Part shown: in pieces, positions 28,875 to 37,424 of the stretch
Position numbering within the stretch: the stretch's first letter is position 1
Layout: the number at the start of each line of letters is the position of its first letter
NCBI RefSeq assembly: GCF_014842995.1
Contig: NZ_JACYXL010000001.1
Span: 621,183-685,182, forward strand
Length of the DNA stretch: 64,000 nucleotides
Source of the DNA: Rhodanobacter sp. 7MK24
Lineage (GTDB): Bacteria; Pseudomonadota; Gammaproteobacteria; Xanthomonadales; Rhodanobacteraceae
Reading direction: 5' to 3'
Position numbers and translations under genes: made by a program
Notes under the pieces: model-generated
The model's input: the letters and a program-made list of their open reading frames with translations, nothing else
The model's database searches: none
What the model was told of the DNA's origin: nothing

Positions 28875-29282
28875 CAGGGACTCCGGACAGGCAAGCGAAG
28901 GCCTCTCGGGTGCGAATTCGCATCCTGGAGGAGAGGCGGTTCATCGACCTTCGCCGCGAGTGAGGCTCTGTCGGAGAAGGGGAGGGGGAAAGTGCGCCTG
29001 GGTTGCCCCGAACAACCTGCCTGCAGTCCGTCACGGTTGCGCAAGCAGGAGGCGCCTGCAGCGGCGAAACGGGCCTTCCAGGGTCGCTGTGTTCAACCGT
29101 TTGACGGTGCTGCATGATTCGCGCCTGCTGCTCGCTAGACCACCTTCCGGGTGTACTCGCGAGGTCCGGCATGCGCCGGGATGGCGGGCAGAATCGGGCT
29201 TCCTGGCAAGATGCATTGAACGGCACCGGATCTCATGGCCGGTTCGCGGCCTCGTTTCCAACACACCCCAAGGACCATCGAC
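28875..29282. other. intergenic stretch with a hairpin, no gene seen
   Basis: A 408-bp gap between rsuA and the DyP gene. At 28901-28937, GCCTCTC...GAGAGGC encloses the near-palindrome GGTGCGAATTCGCATCC and could fold as a stable transcript end for rsuA, although no T-run follows. The rest shows no recognisable coding or RNA feature on either strand. Confidence 0.5.
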
Positions 29283-30245
29283 GTGCGCTACGCCAATTCC
29301 CAGCCCGTGACCGGCAAGCTCACGCAGTCCGCCATTTTCCTGGTGATGACCCTGAAGGCGGGGGCTGAGCATGACGCGGCGGTCAAAGGACTCTGCGCCG
29401 ACCTGTCCTCGCTGTTGCGTGCGGTCGGGTTTCGCGCCCAGGAAGGGTGCCTGTCGTGCATCATGGGGTTCGGCTCGGAGGCCTGGGATCGGCTGTTCGG
29501 AAAGCCCAGGCCTGCGGAACTGCATCCGTTCCGCGAGATCCGCGGGGTCCACCACGCCGTTTCCACGCCGGGCGACCTGCTGTTCCATATCCGCGCCAAC
29601 CGGATGGATCAGTGCTTCGAGATGGCCAGCGCCATCATGGATCGGATCGGCGGCGCCGCGACCGTGGTCGACGAGGTGCACGGCTTCAAGTATTTCGACG
29701 AACGCGACCTGCTGGGCTTTGTCGACGGCACGGAGAATCCGGTCGACCAGGCGGCCGTGGACGCAACAATCATCGGCGACGAGGATCCGGGCTTTGCAGG
29801 CGGCTGCTACGTGATCACGCAGAAGTACCTGCACGACATGCAAGCCTGGAACGCATTGCCGGTCGAGTACCAGGAGGGCGTGATAGGCCGCAAGAAGCTG
29901 TCCGACATCGAGCTGCCGGAGCATGCCAAGCAGCGCTATGCGCACAATGTGCTGACCAACATCGAAGAGAACGGACAGCAGCTGCAGATCGTGCGGGCGA
30001 ACATGCCGTTCGGCGAGATCGGCAAGGGCGAGTTCGGCACGTATTTCATCGGCTACGCGCGCTCGCCGACTCGCATCGAGCGCATGCTCGAGAACATGTT
30101 CGTGGGCCTTCCTCCCGGCAATTACGACCGGTTGCTCGACGTGAGCAGGGCGGTGACCGGCTCGCTGTTCTTCATCCCGGCCGCGGCCTTCCTGGACGAT
30201 GTGTCCGACGACGCGCCGGCCGGTGCGGCAGGCGGCGCGAACTAG
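29283..30245 (+). CDS. DyP-type heme peroxidase
   Basis: A 320-residue dye-decolourising peroxidase of the YfeX/EfeB-like primitive type without a signal peptide, so probably cytosolic. The family GxxDG motif lies in [13 protein letters not shown], and the distal Asp is the one in VDGTEN. Proximal His candidates occur in the [20 protein letters not shown] region. A later Arg needed for peroxide cleavage sits near [20 protein letters not shown]. The GTG at 29283 is chosen because AAGGA lies 8 nt upstream. A rho-independent terminator follows directly at 30264. No encapsulin gene is adjacent. Confidence 0.92.
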   Translation: MRYANSQPVTGKLTQSAIFLVMTLKAGAEHDAAVKGLCADLSSLLRAVGFRAQEGCLSCIMGFGSEAWDRLFGKPRPAELHPFREIRGVHHAVSTPGDLLFHIRANRMDQCFEMASAIMDRIGGAATVVDEVHGFKYFDERDLLGFVDGTENPVDQAAVDATIIGDEDPGFAGGCYVITQKYLHDMQAWNALPVEYQEGVIGRKKLSDIELPEHAKQRYAHNVLTNIEENGQQLQIVRANMPFGEIGKGEFGTYFIGYARSPTRIERMLENMFVGLPPGNYDRLLDVSRAVTGSLFFIPAAAFLDDVSDDAPAGAAGGAN

Positions 30246-30263
30246 GCTGGGCCCAGCGTCATA

Positions 30264-30292
30264 AAAAATGCCGCCCGGAGGCGGCATTTTTG
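30264..30292. terminator. bidirectional Rho-independent terminator
   Basis: AAAAATGCCGCC-CGGA-GGCGGCATTTTT: an 11-12 bp stem flanked by A and T runs, serving both the DyP gene (plus) and tRNA-Ala (minus). Confidence 0.93.
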
Positions 30293-30297
30293 TTTCT

Positions 30298-30373
<76 letters not shown>

Positions 30374-30430
30374 GAAAGGGAAGGCGAATAATAGCCACTC
30401 GGATTGGGGCGGGCAAGCCTCGCGGCCCGC

Positions 30431-31543
30431 TCAACCGGGCAGCAGGGCGGGCAGGCGTTCGCGCAGTACCTGGCCGCGCCAGCCGTCGAGGAAGTCCGGC
30501 CATTCGGCGGTGACCACGTATTCCTCCAGCACCTTGCGCGGACAGAGCAGTCCTGCAGGCAGCTCGAGTTCGGCGGCGCGTTCGTCGACCAGGGTCTTCA
30601 TCGCACCCAGCGCCTTCTTCGCTTCGCCTTGCGGATGGGCGGGTATCGGCTGGGTGGTGGCGACTTCTTCCGCTTCGAGCGGTTCGCGGAGCAAGGCGAA
30701 CAGTTCGCTGCGCTGGGCGCTGCGCAGGGCGCGCTGGCCGCGTCCGCGCTGTTCGAGTTCGGCGAGGCTGGCGGGTGGTTGCTGGGCGAGGCTCATGGCA
30801 AGCGCATCGTCGAGCAGCCACGGTCGCGGGCGGTCCAGCGTGCGTGCGCTGCGGTCGCGCCACAGCAGGACCCGGCGCAACAGGGTCTGCTGTTCCGGCG
30901 ACCACTCGGCCGCGCCGCGCAATGCCCGCTGCGGTTGCGGGTCGCCGTCACGGTGGCTGGCGCGGCGCTTCAGGCGTTCGCAGTCCTCGGCGAACCAGTC
31001 GCTGCGTTCGCGCTGGCGCAGTCGTTCGGCGAGCTGGGCATGGATGGATTCGAGGTACACCACGTCCAGCGTGGCATAGCTGCGCTGCGAGGCGGTGAGC
31101 GGGCGCTGCATCCAGTCCGAGCGCGTCTCGCCCTTGTCCAGTTCGTCGCCGCAGAGTTCCGCGACCAGCGCGCGGTAGCTGATGCCCAGCCCCATGCCGA
31201 CGAAGGCGGCGGCGATCTGGGTGTCAAACAGCACGCGCGGACCGTCGGGCAGCATCGGCGCCAGCGTCTCCAGGTCCTCGCCGGCGCTGTGCATCACGGT
31301 CACGGCGTCGCCGTTGCCCAGCCTGGGCCGCAGCGCATCGTCGATCGCGAAGGCTAGTGGATCGACCAGGGCGTGGCGACCACGGCAACCCAACTGCAAC
31401 AGGGCCAGCTGCGGATGGAAGCTGTCGCGACGCATGAATTCGGTGTCCAGGCCGACCACCGCCTCCGTCGGCACGTCGTCCAGCCAGGCTTGCAGCGTGG
31501 CGCGGTCGGCGATCCAGTCGGCGGTGGCATTGGGCAGGGACAT
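30431..31543 (-). CDS. rnd: ribonuclease D
   Basis: A 370-residue 3'-to-5' exoribonuclease of tRNA maturation. The DEDD exonuclease domain is at the N-terminus: VVGLDTEFMRRDSF (Asp and Glu of Exo I), VMHSAGEDLETLAPM (Exo II) and SYATLDVVYL (Exo III, Y-x3-D). HRDC-type helical domains follow, with WRDRSARTLDRPRPWLLDDALAMSLA. The start at 31543 has GAGGAAAAC just upstream; a reading extended to 32323 would run through the opposite-strand gene. It lies next to tRNA-Ala, which is a suitable neighbour but not evidence of co-regulation. Confidence 0.93.
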   Translation of the reverse strand: MSLPNATADWIADRATLQAWLDDVPTEAVVGLDTEFMRRDSFHPQLALLQLGCRGRHALVDPLAFAIDDALRPRLGNGDAVTVMHSAGEDLETLAPMLPDGPRVLFDTQIAAAFVGMGLGISYRALVAELCGDELDKGETRSDWMQRPLTASQRSYATLDVVYLESIHAQLAERLRQRERSDWFAEDCERLKRRASHRDGDPQPQRALRGAAEWSPEQQTLLRRVLLWRDRSARTLDRPRPWLLDDALAMSLAQQPPASLAELEQRGRGQRALRSAQRSELFALLREPLEAEEVATTQPIPAHPQGEAKKALGAMKTLVDERAAELELPAGLLCPRKVLEEYVVTAEWPDFLDGWRGQVLRERLPALLPG

Positions 31544-31640
31544 GTTTTCCTCGAAATCGCAGGGCGCGGATTGCCCCGCCATCGGTCGTGGCATAAGGTG
31601 GGCGGACGACGATAGCAGGCCGATCCGGGAACGCCTAAAC

Positions 31641-33569
31641 ATGCCGAGCAACAGCATGCTGCAACGCCAACGTACGCTGGGCGGCGTGTTCGGCATATTC
31701 GTGTTGGCTTTCGGGCTGGGGTACCACTTCTTTCCGGGTCTGTTCCACGCCGAGCCGGTCGAGGTCGTGCGAAAGGTCGTGCCGATGCTGCCGGTGCTGC
31801 CCGGGCACACCGCGGCGGTGGACGAGCTGGCCGACGACCAGTTGAACGCCGGACCGCCGATCACTCTCGCGCCTACCGAGGTGATCGCTGCGCGGCTGAA
31901 GCACGAGCACACGAAGTTGCCAAGGCAGTTGACGGCCGATACGCCGCAGGTGCGCGCATTGCTGAATCGCGCCGACAAGGCGCTTGCCGCCGGCCATCTG
32001 ATGGGCGACCCGGACAGCGCTGCCGCGCTCTTCCTGCAGGCGGCGAAGGACAAGCCCGACAGTCGCCGCGCCGCGCAGGGCGTGATCGAGGTGCGCTCGC
32101 GGCTGGTGGCGCAGATCGAGCGCGACATCGCGCTGGGCAATGCCGAGGATGCGGGCGACGGATTGGCGACGCTGCAGCAATTGCCCGACAGCATGGACGA
32201 CGCGTCGCGTCTCGCGGCTGCGCTCAAGACGCTCACCGAAGTGCGTCCGCTGCTGGCGAAGGCGGCGGGCTTGCTGCAACAGGGCAAGGCGGACCAGCCG
32301 GTCGGTCGCAGCGCGCTGGACATCTACCGGCAGGTGCAGCGGCTCGATCCGCAGAATGCGGTGGCGGAGCAGGGCGTCCTCGACGTGCAGCACGCCGTGC
32401 TGGATCGCGCGCTGGCCGCGGTGGCGCAGAACGACTTCACCAGCGCCGACAAGGTGCTGGCCGAGGCACAGCTGATCCATCCCGGTTCGCAGCAACTGCA
32501 CGACGTGCGCCAGCGCGTGGACGACATGCGCACGTCGCGTGCGCGTGCCGTACTGGACCAGGCGCGCTCCGCGCTGGATGCAGGCAACCTCCCGATGGCG
32601 GCGCAGCTTGCCGCACAAGCGCGTGCAGTGAGCCCGCAACTGGCCGACCTCGCCGCGTTCGACCAGCAACTGCTCAACGCGCAGCTCTACGACAACCACA
32701 AACCGGGCCAGGTGTTCAGCGACCGCTACGTCGACGTGACGGGGCAGTCGCCGGCGATGGTGGTGGTCCCCACCGGCAGCTTCCTGATGGGGGCGACCAG
32801 CGATGGCGGCGCGGCGGAACAGCCGCAGCACAAGGTCAACATCGCCCAGGGCTTCGCGATGTCGCGCAGCGCGATCACCGTAGGCCAGTACCGCGAATTC
32901 GTCAGGTTGAGCGGTTACGTGCCGGACTCGGTGAAGCGCGGTGGCGCCAGCGTGTACGACGAACGCAGCGGCACCATGCACGACGACAGCAACGCCAACT
33001 GGCAGGACGACTACGCTGGCAACAAGGCGGCCGACAACCTGCCGGTGGTCAACATCTCCTGGGGCGATGCCAAGGCCTACGCCGACTGGCTGAGCAAGCG
33101 CACCGGCAAGACCTACCACCTGCCCAGCGAAGCCGAATTCGCCTATGCGCTGCGCGGCGGCACCACCACGCGCTACTGGTGGGGCGACGGCACGCCCAAG
33201 GGCAAGCTGGAGAACCTCACCGGTTCGCGCGACCGCTCGCCCAGCGGCCGGCGCTGGAACAACGCGTTCCGCGACTACGGCGACGGCTACTGGGGGCCGG
33301 CGCCGGTGATGAGTTTCGCGCCCAATCCGTTCGGCCTGTACGACATGGGCGGCAACGTTTCCGAATGGACGGCCGACTGCTGGCACGACAACTACATCCG
33401 CGCGCCCCTCGATGGCGGCGCATGGCTCAACCCCGGCTGCAGCGTGCGCGTGCTTCGTGGCGGATCGTGGGGAAGCTCGCCCGACCAGGCGCGCTCGGAA
33501 TGGCGGCAAGCTGCCGACGCCGGCCTGCGCAGCGGGCGCATCGGTTTCCGCATAGTGCGCGACCTGTAA
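31641..33569 (+). CDS. membrane-anchored SUMF1/formylglycine-generating-enzyme-like protein
   Basis: A 642-residue protein in three parts. Residues 12-31 form one transmembrane anchor (GGVFGIFVLAFGLGYHFFPG). Residues 50-350 are an Ala-rich helical region with TPR-like repeats (SALDIYRQVQRLDPQNAVAE, DKVLAEAQLIHPGSQQLHDV). From about residue 365 comes a SUMF1/FGE-sulfatase domain (MVVVPTGSFLMGATSDGGAA, NLPVVNISWGDAKAYADWL, GLYDMGGNVSEWTADC, VLRGGSWGSSPDQARS). The catalytic cysteines of true FGEs, expected after RGGSW, are replaced by Ser/Pro/Asp/Ala, so sulfatase activation is unlikely. It may be a periplasmic binding or structural protein. It is divergent from rnd. Confidence 0.85.
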   Translation: MPSNSMLQRQRTLGGVFGIFVLAFGLGYHFFPGLFHAEPVEVVRKVVPMLPVLPGHTAAVDELADDQLNAGPPITLAPTEVIAARLKHEHTKLPRQLTADTPQVRALLNRADKALAAGHLMGDPDSAAALFLQAAKDKPDSRRAAQGVIEVRSRLVAQIERDIALGNAEDAGDGLATLQQLPDSMDDASRLAAALKTLTEVRPLLAKAAGLLQQGKADQPVGRSALDIYRQVQRLDPQNAVAEQGVLDVQHAVLDRALAAVAQNDFTSADKVLAEAQLIHPGSQQLHDVRQRVDDMRTSRARAVLDQARSALDAGNLPMAAQLAAQARAVSPQLADLAAFDQQLLNAQLYDNHKPGQVFSDRYVDVTGQSPAMVVVPTGSFLMGATSDGGAAEQPQHKVNIAQGFAMSRSAITVGQYREFVRLSGYVPDSVKRGGASVYDERSGTMHDDSNANWQDDYAGNKAADNLPVVNISWGDAKAYADWLSKRTGKTYHLPSEAEFAYALRGGTTTRYWWGDGTPKGKLENLTGSRDRSPSGRRWNNAFRDYGDGYWGPAPVMSFAPNPFGLYDMGGNVSEWTADCWHDNYIRAPLDGGAWLNPGCSVRVLRGGSWGSSPDQARSEWRQAADAGLRSGRIGFRIVRDL

Positions 33570-33945
33570 ACAAGAGCCTGCTTACCGTCTCTGCATGGCC
33601 TGCGTTGCCTTGCCGTGGCCGTCAGGTGGTGGTGCATGGCCAGCGCCTGACTGGCTGGCAGGCCAAGCCGCGCGCTGCCGCATGGCGGCCACGGCAAGGC
33701 AATCCGAAGGGCCGGGTCTGTTTGCCCGCATGCCGGCGTCATCACTCAATCGTGGACGGACGTCCACTCCTTCGTTCTTCCTTGTCCTGCGCGCAAACAG
33801 CTGCCGGCGCGGGTCATGCAGAGGCGGCAAACAAACTCTGATGCGCCGCAACTACACCAAACACCTAAATTTCGCGTAGATTGTGCAGGCCGAATGGCCG
33901 TCGCCTCGTTGGAGGCGGTGCCCCAATCACCATAGATGGATGCCC
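33570..33945. other. intergenic stretch with a long-range inverted repeat
   Basis: A 376-bp gap upstream of the HU-like gene. TTGCCTTGCCGTGGCCG (33605-33621) and its exact reverse complement CGGCCACGGCAAGGCAA (33686-33702) are 64 bp apart. The promoter of the HU-like gene presumably lies in the AT-richer part near 33840-33890. No coding feature is credible. Confidence 0.55.
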
Positions 33946-34335
33946 ATGGCTACCAAGACCACTGCCAAGAAAGCCCCCGCCAAGGCCGCCAAGCCGGCGC
34001 CGAAGGCTCCCGCCGCCGTCAAGCCGATCAGCGATTCGCTGAGCAAGTCCGGCCTGATCGCCCACATCGCCCAGCACGCTGGCGTCGAAGCCAAGCACGT
34101 CAAGGCCGTGCTCGCCTCGCTGGAGCACGTCGTGCTCGGCTCGCTGCACAAGAAGGGCGTCGGCCAGTTCACCCTGCCGGGCCTGTTCAAGGTCAACGCG
34201 GTGAAGGTGCCGGCCAAGCCGAAGCGCACCGGCATCAACCCCTTCACCAAGCAGGAACAGGTGTTCGCCGCCAAGCCGGCCACCGTGAAGGTGAAGGTGC
34301 GCCCGCTGAAGAAGCTGAAGGACGCTGCGCTCTAA
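33946..34335 (+). CDS. HU-like DNA-binding protein with basic N-terminal tail
   Basis: A 129-residue protein. Residues 2-27 are a Lys/Ala/Pro tail of the histone H1/AlgP type (MATKTTAKKAPAKAAKPAPK). Residues 30-129 are a HU/IHF-like fold: SLSKSGLIAHIAQHAGVEAK helices, GVGQFTLPGLFKVNA, then the DNA-arm strand KRTGINPFTKQEQVFAAKP, which keeps the Arg and Pro of the minor-groove arm, and a closing VKVRPLKKLKDAAL helix. It is probably an abundant nucleoid protein. Such tailed HUs are common in Xanthomonadales. The start at 33946 removes a GC-rich leader. A terminator follows. Confidence 0.92.
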   Translation: MATKTTAKKAPAKAAKPAPKAPAAVKPISDSLSKSGLIAHIAQHAGVEAKHVKAVLASLEHVVLGSLHKKGVGQFTLPGLFKVNAVKVPAKPKRTGINPFTKQEQVFAAKPATVKVKVRPLKKLKDAAL

Positions 34336-34385
34336 GCGCTGCCACCACGCCGCCCGCGATGCGGGTGGTGCGGTTCCGGATACGA

Positions 34386-34414
34386 CAAAGGCCGCGCAAG
34401 CGGCCTTTGTTTTT
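34386..34414 (+). terminator. Rho-independent terminator of the HU-like gene
   Basis: CAAAGGCCGC-GCAA-GCGGCCTTTG followed by TTTTT; stem of 10 bp, 50 nt after the stop. Confidence 0.92.
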
Positions 34415-34514
34415 CGTGGCAATGGCATGCCATGGAGCCTGTTCACATGCCACGCATAACCGGCACCGATAGCTGTTTGCGTGCAGGCCAAGACAGCAGG
34501 TCTGGCTCCTGGTC

Positions 34515-34573
34515 GCTGGATGACCAGCTTCGCTGTTGTAGAGCTCCTCCGGCCTGCGCCGGAATGACGAGCA
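34515..34573. repeat. half copy of repeat family A
   Basis: CTGGATGACCAGCTTCGCTG...CCGGCCTGCGCCGGAATGAC: the right half of the family A composite, without the left palindrome. Confidence 0.7.
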
Positions 34574-34604
34574 AGAAATGCAGAGCGAAGTGCCGCAGGC
34601 TCCC

Positions 34605-34860
34605 GCCCTCGGTTTCCGGATACGGCGCGGTGTGGCCGTCCCGCCAATCGCGTAGGCGGGAGTAGTTCCCAACTCCTCGATACAGCCTGCTTGTAATTCC
34701 GGCGGATTGAACCAGGCCGTTTCTCTGGGCTACTTCTCCTTACTCCGGGCATCCTGCCCTCCGCCCTTCGGGCCAGCTCCGCTGTTCGCCACCGCTCCTG
34801 CGGTGGCGTGGGCCAGCAAAGAGAACTAGCCCGGGCGCCGGCAGGCGACCGAAACCGCTC
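34605..34860 (+). repeat. dispersed 240-bp intergenic element
   Basis: Collinear with 62290-62560 in the same orientation. Shared blocks are GATACGGCGCGG, GTAGTTCCCA, GCCTGCTTGTA, ATTGAACCAG, ACTCCGGG-ATCCTGCCC, CGCCCTTCGGGCC, TTCGCCACCGC, GCGGTGGCGTGGGCCAGCAA and GCGCCGGCAGGCG. Internal hairpins are obvious. No conserved open frame was seen, so this is a non-autonomous repeat rather than a gene. Confidence 0.75.
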
Positions 34861-34931
34861 TGTCACTTGCGACAACGCAAAACATCTCCCCGCAAATGGA
34901 AGCAGGCGGATTCAAAGCCGCGAACAGCCCC

Positions 34932-35777
34932 CTACACGATGGGCACCTGGTTGACGTTGTTCTTCGGATCCATCCAGAACGCCTCGTTCGCGAAGCGGCC
35001 GAAGATTTCGCGCGGCAGGATGGGCTGGTGTTCGACCGCCTCCACTTTGCGGCGCACGGTGTGCAGGCCGGGCATGCCCACGCGGGCATCGAACTCGTCC
35101 GCGTGGTATTCGACGTTGTCGAAATCGTGTTCGAACCAGGGTTCGTCGAGGAAGCGGTAGATCGCGCGCATCGCCGTGGCCGGGTCGCGTACAAGGTTTT
35201 CGTAGGTCAGCAGCAGCAGATGATCCTGCGCGTGCTGGCCGTAGAAGGCGTCCTTGGTGGCCTGATAGGCGAAGCCCACCATGCCGCGCGGGTCGGTCAG
35301 CGCCTCGATGCGCGAATAGACGGTGGTGTTGGTGTCGAAGCGGAACACCTTGCTGACGCTGACCGGCTGCCTGCGCACCAGCCGTTCCATGCTGTCCAGC
35401 ACCCATGCCAGCTGGCGCACGCAGGCGATCACCTTCACGCCGGGGAACAAGGTATCGAGCAACTGCATGCGGCTGCACCACAGACGACTGGTGTCGAACA
35501 CCACGCCGGCGTCCGCCTGCACGGAATAGAAGTTCTCCACCAGCCCGCGCTGCAGCGCCACGCGCTGCTCGTCGGAAACGTCGAACGAGAAATCGTTCTT
35601 GCTGCTCGCCTCGGCGATCACCACGCCCATGATGTCGGCCAGCGGGCTGGTCATGCCGGCGCGGAAGCGCGGGTTCTGGTTGAGGATGGCGGCCAGCAGC
35701 GTGGTGCCGGAACGCGGCAGGCCCGAGATGAAGTGGAACTTCCGTGGCGGCTTGCTGGCGTCAGGTGCGGTGGACAT
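34932..35777 (-). CDS. sulfotransferase family protein
   Basis: A 281-residue cytosolic-type sulfotransferase. The PAPS 5'-phosphosulfate loop is GLPRSGTT at residues 19-26, and the 3'-phosphate site is likely in KVIACVRQLAWVLDSMERLV (R...S pattern). The later strand LLLLTYENLVRDPATAMRAI is also typical of the Sulfotransfer_3 group. It would move sulfate from PAPS to a hydroxyl on a small molecule, sugar or peptide; the acceptor is unknown. The start at 35777 gives a normal N-terminus. Its neighbours (GNAT and LacI genes) give no clear pathway. Confidence 0.88.
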   Translation of the reverse strand: MSTAPDASKPPRKFHFISGLPRSGTTLLAAILNQNPRFRAGMTSPLADIMGVVIAEASSKNDFSFDVSDEQRVALQRGLVENFYSVQADAGVVFDTSRLWCSRMQLLDTLFPGVKVIACVRQLAWVLDSMERLVRRQPVSVSKVFRFDTNTTVYSRIEALTDPRGMVGFAYQATKDAFYGQHAQDHLLLLTYENLVRDPATAMRAIYRFLDEPWFEHDFDNVEYHADEFDARVGMPGLHTVRRKVEAVEHQPILPREIFGRFANEAFWMDPKNNVNQVPIV

Positions 35778-35845
35778 GCCGGTGGCTTCCTCTTGATGGC
35801 TTGAATCGACCGATAGGTGTCGGCCCGTCCGGGTGGAAGGAAGGG

Positions 35846-36310
35846 TCAGGCCTGTCCAATCGTTCTTGTGAAAAACACGCTGAAGTCGTTGGGAGAATAA
35901 TCACCAAATGGCCCGCTGCGTACAAAGCCGGCCTGCGCGTACAGCGTATGCGCCGGGACGAAGGCCGCCGTGGAGCCTGTTTCCAGGCTCACCCTTGAAT
36001 AGCCTCTGCGTCCGGCCTCGGCCAGGATGGCATCAAGGATTTTCCGGGCCACGCCTTTGCGCAAATGTCCTGCGGCGGTGCGCATGGATTTCACTTCGCC
36101 ATGCGTGGCATCGAGTTCCTTCATGGCGCCGCAACCCAGAAGTTCCGCTTCGTCCCAGGCGGTCCAGAACATAACCTCCGGCACCTTCAGTCTGGACAGA
36201 TCCAGCGCAAACACGTTTTCGGGAGGGGAATGGGCATGCATGCCGGCCAGATGTTCCCGAAGAAGGGCATGAACCTCCGGATGGGTCAAATCATCTACGA
36301 CGACTTTCAC
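35846..36310 (-). CDS. GNAT-family N-acetyltransferase
   Basis: A 154-residue acetyltransferase. The acetyl-CoA loop is visible in EVKSMRTAAGHLRKGVARKI (motif A, V/I-K-S-M plus R-x-x-G-V-G/A type), with the later LETGSTAAFVPAHTLYAQAG strand-helix. The arrangement matches YsnE-like enzymes. The start is taken as the GTG at 36310 because GGAG lies 6 nt upstream; an ATG at 36358 would add 16 residues with no family similarity. The substrate is unknown. It lies 90 bp downstream of the LacI gene, in the same orientation. Confidence 0.85.
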   Translation of the reverse strand: MKVVVDDLTHPEVHALLREHLAGMHAHSPPENVFALDLSRLKVPEVMFWTAWDEAELLGCGAMKELDATHGEVKSMRTAAGHLRKGVARKILDAILAEAGRRGYSRVSLETGSTAAFVPAHTLYAQAGFVRSGPFGDYSPNDFSVFFTRTIGQA

Positions 36311-36400
36311 GTCATGCTCCGCTTGACCATGCCTGACTGAAGCGGTCGGCCGCGGCAAGGTGCCCGGCTTGGGTGACCCGGTGGATGCTACGCGGGCCGT

Positions 36401-37408
36401 TCAAGGCGCGGGCGCCGTCGAGGCGCGGATGCGCATTTCGTAGCCGACCTCGACCATCGTGGCGTCGCCCTTGCCCTGCACGCGCAACAGCAGTTCCTCG
36501 GTGGCGCGTCTGCCCATTTCGCGCACGGGCTGGTGGATGGTGGTCAGCGGCGGCCATACCTGGGTGGCGATGTTGGTGTCGTCGAAGCCGCAGATGGAGA
36601 TTTCGCCGGGCACGGAAACGCCGGCTTCGGCGGCGGCCCAGATCGCGCCGGTGGCCATGTCGTCGTCGGCCGCGAAGATGGCGGTGGGTCGCTGCTTCAG
36701 CGCCAGCAGTTGACGTGCGGCCGCCACGCCCGATTCGAAGGAGAACTCGCCCTGCACCATGTACTTCGGGTTTTCTTTCAGGCCGGCGCGCTGCATGCCG
36801 TCGCGGAAGCCGGCGAGGCGCCAGACGCCGCCGCCGTGCTTGGGGTCGCCGATGATGTGCGCGATGCGGCGATGGCCCAGCGCCACCAGGTGCGCCACCA
36901 TCGCCGCGGCGGCCTCGCGCTCGCGCAGCATCACGCCGATGCAGTCCTTGGGGTGGAGCGGGGCGATCGAGGCAAACGGCAGGTCGTGCCTGCGCAGGTG
37001 GTCCAGCAGTTGCGGATGGTCCGTGATGGGCGGCGTGAGGATCAGGCCGTCGGGCCGGTGCCGCGACAGGATGTCCTCGACGCGCTCCACCAGGTCCGGT
37101 GACGTCGAGACCAGCGGCTGCACCATCATGCTGTAGTGCTGCGCCTCGCAGGCCTCCAGCACGCCGGCCTGCACTTCCATGATGTAGCTGGGCGAGAGGT
37201 TGTCGTAAAGCAGGCCGATCATGAAAGAGCGGTTGGTCGCCAGGCTGCGCGCCGAAGTGAGCGGACGGTAGTTGAGCTCCGCCATGGCGGCCAACACGCG
37301 TTCGCGCACGGCGTCGCGCACGTTCGGCTCGTTGTTGAGCACCCGCGACACGGTTTTCTTCGAGGTACCTGAAGCCCGGGCGACATCGTTGATGGTCACG
37401 CGCGACAT
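36401..37408 (-). CDS. LacI-family transcriptional regulator, likely of the amino-sugar locus
   Basis: A 335-residue LacI/GalR regulator. The N-terminal HTH and hinge are complete: VTINDVARASGTSKKTVSRVLNNEPNVRDAVR, then ELNYRPLTSARSL. The periplasmic-binding-like sensor follows, with GLILTPPITDHPQLLDHLRR and FAADDDMATGAIWAAAEAGV. It is the last gene of the minus-strand amino-sugar locus, 16 bp after the GH2 gene. Relatives in Xanthomonas and Shewanella (NagR type) repress GlcNAc genes through a TGACA-CG-TGTCA-like palindrome, which is present at 48653-48666 ahead of the locus. Ligand and target are inferred from this context. Confidence 0.9.
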   Translation of the reverse strand: MSRVTINDVARASGTSKKTVSRVLNNEPNVRDAVRERVLAAMAELNYRPLTSARSLATNRSFMIGLLYDNLSPSYIMEVQAGVLEACEAQHYSMMVQPLVSTSPDLVERVEDILSRHRPDGLILTPPITDHPQLLDHLRRHDLPFASIAPLHPKDCIGVMLREREAAAAMVAHLVALGHRRIAHIIGDPKHGGGVWRLAGFRDGMQRAGLKENPKYMVQGEFSFESGVAAARQLLALKQRPTAIFAADDDMATGAIWAAAEAGVSVPGEISICGFDDTNIATQVWPPLTTIHQPVREMGRRATEELLLRVQGKGDATMVEVGYEMRIRASTAPAP

Positions 37409-37424
37409 GGGGTGCTGTCCGTAT

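Larger units (their letters stand above)
34415..34931. other. gene-free stretch made of repeats
   Basis: 517 bp between the HU-like gene and the sulfotransferase gene. It holds a half copy of repeat family A (34515-34573) and a near-complete dispersed 240-bp element (34605-34860). No coding sequence is supported. Confidence 0.7.

Noticed and set aside
28711-29226. A 171-codon minus-strand frame after rsuA
   Set aside because: It overlaps the rsuA 3' end in antisense, has no recognisable domain or ribosome-binding site and contains the intergenic hairpin.
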